Of a stretch of 64,000 nt of DNA, positions 61,782 through 64,000 are shown piece by piece. Source of the DNA: Sphingobacterium bovistauri (lineage in GTDB: Bacteria > Bacteroidota > Bacteroidia > Sphingobacteriales > Sphingobacteriaceae). Position 1 is the stretch's first letter; the number at the start of each line of letters is the position of its first letter. The notes under the pieces are model-generated. The model saw only the letters and a program-made list of their open reading frames with translations, ran no database searches and was not told where the DNA came from. Location: NCBI RefSeq assembly GCF_020295405.1, contig NZ_JADEYP010000002.1, positions 62,001-126,000 on the forward strand, in the 5' to 3' direction. A program made the position numbers and the translations under genes.

Positions 61782-64000
61782 ATGTTAAAGAATTTTTTGC
61801 TAAGCTCTGTTTTTGTTTTTAGCTGTATAGTACAAGTATATGCACAATCCAAACATTGGCAGAAAAACACAAGAAATCTTCATTATACGGAAGATAATGG
61901 TGATTTCTTGCTTGTCAATGGAAAATATCGATTTAATAAAGCCCTGTATGGGAATAATCTAGGTTCTCGAGTAGAAGCAGGGGATTTGCCCGAATTTGCA
62001 TTGTACATGCCAGGGATGGGAGGCAATTTGCAATTTGTGATTCAAGGAAAGGCTGGATCAAAAAAACTAAAAGATGCAGATAATATTGAAACAAGACTAC
62101 AATCAGGACGTATGTCCTATACCATCAAAGATGCGATTTTAGGTACTGGTTCTATTGAATTGCAAGTCTTAGCACATTATGATAAAGAGGGCATGATTGT
62201 AAAAGTACAGTCCCAAAATATTCCTAATGGAGTGAAATTCTTCGCAGCATTTGGCGGGGCTAGTGGTTCTACTTTCAGCCGTGCTGGAGATATTGGGGCA
62301 GATCCAGAATCAAACTTTTATTTAAAACCAGAGTATTGTGTAAATAACAATTACAGCATCACAAAGAACAGTTTCGAACTACAATACCTCAACAGAAAAA
62401 AGACAGAAGAATTTCTATACGGTGTTTTCTCGGAAACGCCTGAAATCTTCAAAGCTGATGCAAAAGTTCTGCAAGATGAATCAAAGTTACTAGAGGCTAA
62501 GACGACAAAGTCACCGATAGTTTTTGCCTCATATTCATTGAATACTAAGCCGATTTATATCAGTATTTCTAGAGGAAAATCCAACAGTATTCTTGGTGAA
62601 TCTGCCCTAGCTACACAATTTAAAAATGCAGAGAGTGGAAGATTAGCAATTGCTAACCGTATACAATTAAAAACACCAGATCGCTTTATCAATACATTTG
62701 GGTCTACGCTAGCATTAGCAGCTGATGCGGTGTGGGAAAGTCCTACATTTCTGCATGGTGCTGTAGCATGGCGCATGCGTTTGAATGCATGGCGCGGTGC
62801 TTATGCGGCAGATGCTTTGGGCTGGCACGATAGGGCAAAAGAGCATTTCTCAAGCTATTCAAATTCACAAGTATTAGCGCCAACGTCCGCCAAAGTTGTG
62901 ATGGATACAGCATTAAATTTGGCCCGTCATATTGAGGAACTTGGAACATCTATGTTTTCAAGTGGCTATATTTCTCGTAATCCAAATAACAATACTGTTG
63001 CCCATCATTATGATATGAATTTGGTGTTTTTCGACCAAATATTTACGCATTTTGATTACACAGGCGACAAGGCATATATTGAAAAATTGTGGCCTACAAT
63101 AGAGCGTCATATGGATTGGGAAAGACGTAATTTCAAACGTAATGGTCTGTACGATGCATACTGTGCTATATGGGCTAGTGATGGCCTTCAATATTCTGGT
63201 GGAGGCGTAGCCCACACAACAGCATATAATTACCGTGCGAATATTGCGACAGCAAAGCTTGCTAAAATCATAGGTAAAGATCCATCAATTTATGAAAAGG
63301 AAGCGAAGGATATTTTATTAGCGATGAAATCCAAATTGTGGCTTTCCGATCGTGGATATTTTGCTGAATTTCAGGATATGTTAGGTAAGCAATTAGTTCA
63401 TGATAAACCAGGGTTGTGGACAATTTACCATGTGGCTGATGCGTTTATGTTGGATGATTTTGAAAGCTATCAGAATACACAATATATAAATAATCACTTG
63501 CCAAAAATTCCTATTAATGTGCATGGACAGCAACATGATAACCTTTATACTTTAGCTACCTCTAATTGGCAACCATATACATGGTCAGTGAATAATGTTA
63601 CATTAGGTGAAAATCTTCAGGCAGCATTAGCTTATTGGCAATCAGGACGCAAGGAAGATGCTTATCAACTGTGGAAAAGCAATATTATAGAAAGTATGTA
63701 TCATGGTATTAGCCCTGGTAATTTTCATCAATTATCTCACTACGATGCGTTTAGAGGTGAGCTTTATCGTGATTTTGCTGATCCTATTGGCGTGGCTTCT
63801 CGTACATTGACCGAAGGGTTGTTTGGTTATTTACCCAAATTATTAGAGGGTTATGTTTCTATTAAACCAGGTTTTCCTTCGGAATGGAATTTTGCAGAGC
63901 TTAATACACCACATTGGTCTTATCATTTCAAGAATGAAAATAATACACTGAAGTATCATATAAAGACCAAGTATAATACTCCTGTCGCATTGCATTTGGA
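61782..64000 (+). CDS. DUF4450-like (alpha/alpha)6 glycosidase, cut by the window end
   Basis: The ATG at 61782 opens a frame that runs to the window edge without a stop (at least 739 residues). Signal peptide about 1-21 (VQVYAQ). The mature start HWQKNTRNLHYTEDNGDFLLVNGKYRFNKALYG and LPEFALYMPGMGGNLQFVIQG match my memory of the DUF4450 domain. From about residue 290 a helical region with WESPTFLHGAVAWRMRLNAWRGAYAADALGWHDRAK, HHYDMNLVFFDQ and DAYCAIWASDGLQYSGGG looks like a six-hairpin glycosidase fold with several candidate acids, much like GH78- or GH142-type enzymes. Tight spacing to GH28 implies the same transcript. The activity is unknown to me. Confidence 0.82.
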   Translation, partial: MLKNFLLSSVFVFSCIVQVYAQSKHWQKNTRNLHYTEDNGDFLLVNGKYRFNKALYGNNLGSRVEAGDLPEFALYMPGMGGNLQFVIQGKAGSKKLKDADNIETRLQSGRMSYTIKDAILGTGSIELQVLAHYDKEGMIVKVQSQNIPNGVKFFAAFGGASGSTFSRAGDIGADPESNFYLKPEYCVNNNYSITKNSFELQYLNRKKTEEFLYGVFSETPEIFKADAKVLQDESKLLEAKTTKSPIVFASYSLNTKPIYISISRGKSNSILGESALATQFKNAESGRLAIANRIQLKTPDRFINTFGSTLALAADAVWESPTFLHGAVAWRMRLNAWRGAYAADALGWHDRAKEHFSSYSNSQVLAPTSAKVVMDTALNLARHIEELGTSMFSSGYISRNPNNNTVAHHYDMNLVFFDQIFTHFDYTGDKAYIEKLWPTIERHMDWERRNFKRNGLYDAYCAIWASDGLQYSGGGVAHTTAYNYRANIATAKLAKIIGKDPSIYEKEAKDILLAMKSKLWLSDRGYFAEFQDMLGKQLVHDKPGLWTIYHVADAFMLDDFESYQNTQYINNHLPKIPINVHGQQHDNLYTLATSNWQPYTWSVNNVTLGENLQAALAYWQSGRKEDAYQLWKSNIIESMYHGISPGNFHQLSHYDAFRGELYRDFADPIGVASRTLTEGLFGYLPKLLEGYVSIKPGFPSEWNFAELNTPHWSYHFKNENNTLKYHIKTKYNTPVALHL

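Overview
The window is a dense polysaccharide utilisation locus (PUL) from a Bacteroidota bacterium. Four SusC/SusD pairs, many secreted lipoproteins, AT-rich intergenic DNA and the lack of clear Shine-Dalgarno sequences show the phylum. The RhaT-RhaEW-RhaI-RhaB rhamnose set and the FAS1 and DUF5007-type lipoproteins suggest Sphingobacteriaceae (Sphingobacterium or Pedobacter-like); that genus-level guess is inference, as there is no rRNA gene here. I saw no tRNA, rRNA, insertion sequence, phage gene or CRISPR array.

The gene content points to rhamnogalacturonan-I (RG-I) pectin as substrate: a PL11 rhamnogalacturonan lyase, three GH28 enzymes, a GH105 unsaturated uronyl hydrolase, a GH106 alpha-L-rhamnosidase, three SGNH/CE12-type acetylesterases, two GH2 enzymes, a GH43/GH117-like propeller protein and a cut-off DUF4450-type enzyme. 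A GH115 alpha-glucuronidase and a BNR-4 (PL24/PL25/GH145-like) propeller enzyme suggest that glucuronate- and rhamnose-capped side chains are also attacked. Released rhamnose is handled by RhaM (mutarotase), RhaT (uptake), RhaI (isomerase), RhaB (kinase) and the fused RhaEW (aldolase plus lactaldehyde dehydrogenase), giving dihydroxyacetone phosphate and lactate.

Layout: 1-198 tail of an unrelated or upstream gene, closed by a terminator; 515-7743 SusCD pair 1 with two lipoproteins that share a C-terminal module, closed by a terminator; 7833-9140 BNR-4 enzyme; 9301-15222 rhamnose uptake and catabolism; 15321-16631 SGNH esterase; 16987-32276 a roughly 15 kb apparent operon with three FAS1 lipoproteins and SusCD pairs 2 and 3, closed by a strong hairpin; 32369-34723 GH115; 34787-36148 GH28 on the minus strand, convergent with GH115; 36311-39175 GH2; 39384-44148 GH28-PL11-CE12-CE12; 44284-51469 GH105-GH2-RhaM-GH106; 51577-52608 GntR-type regulator; 52888-58154 SusCD pair 4; 58232-58825 minus-strand coiled-coil membrane protein; 59300-64000 GH43-like, GH28 and the truncated DUF4450-type gene.

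The most notable non-coding signal is a six-copy motif, CAGGAY-N3-R-CAGG-W-TG-C (two CAGG half-sites exactly 10 bp apart), found once upstream of each of six transcription units in this window (16987, 36311, 39384, 44284, 52888 and about 59300). It is absent upstream of the rha genes. It looks like the operator of one activator, probably an AraC-type or hybrid two-component regulator encoded elsewhere, and it defines a regulon within the locus.
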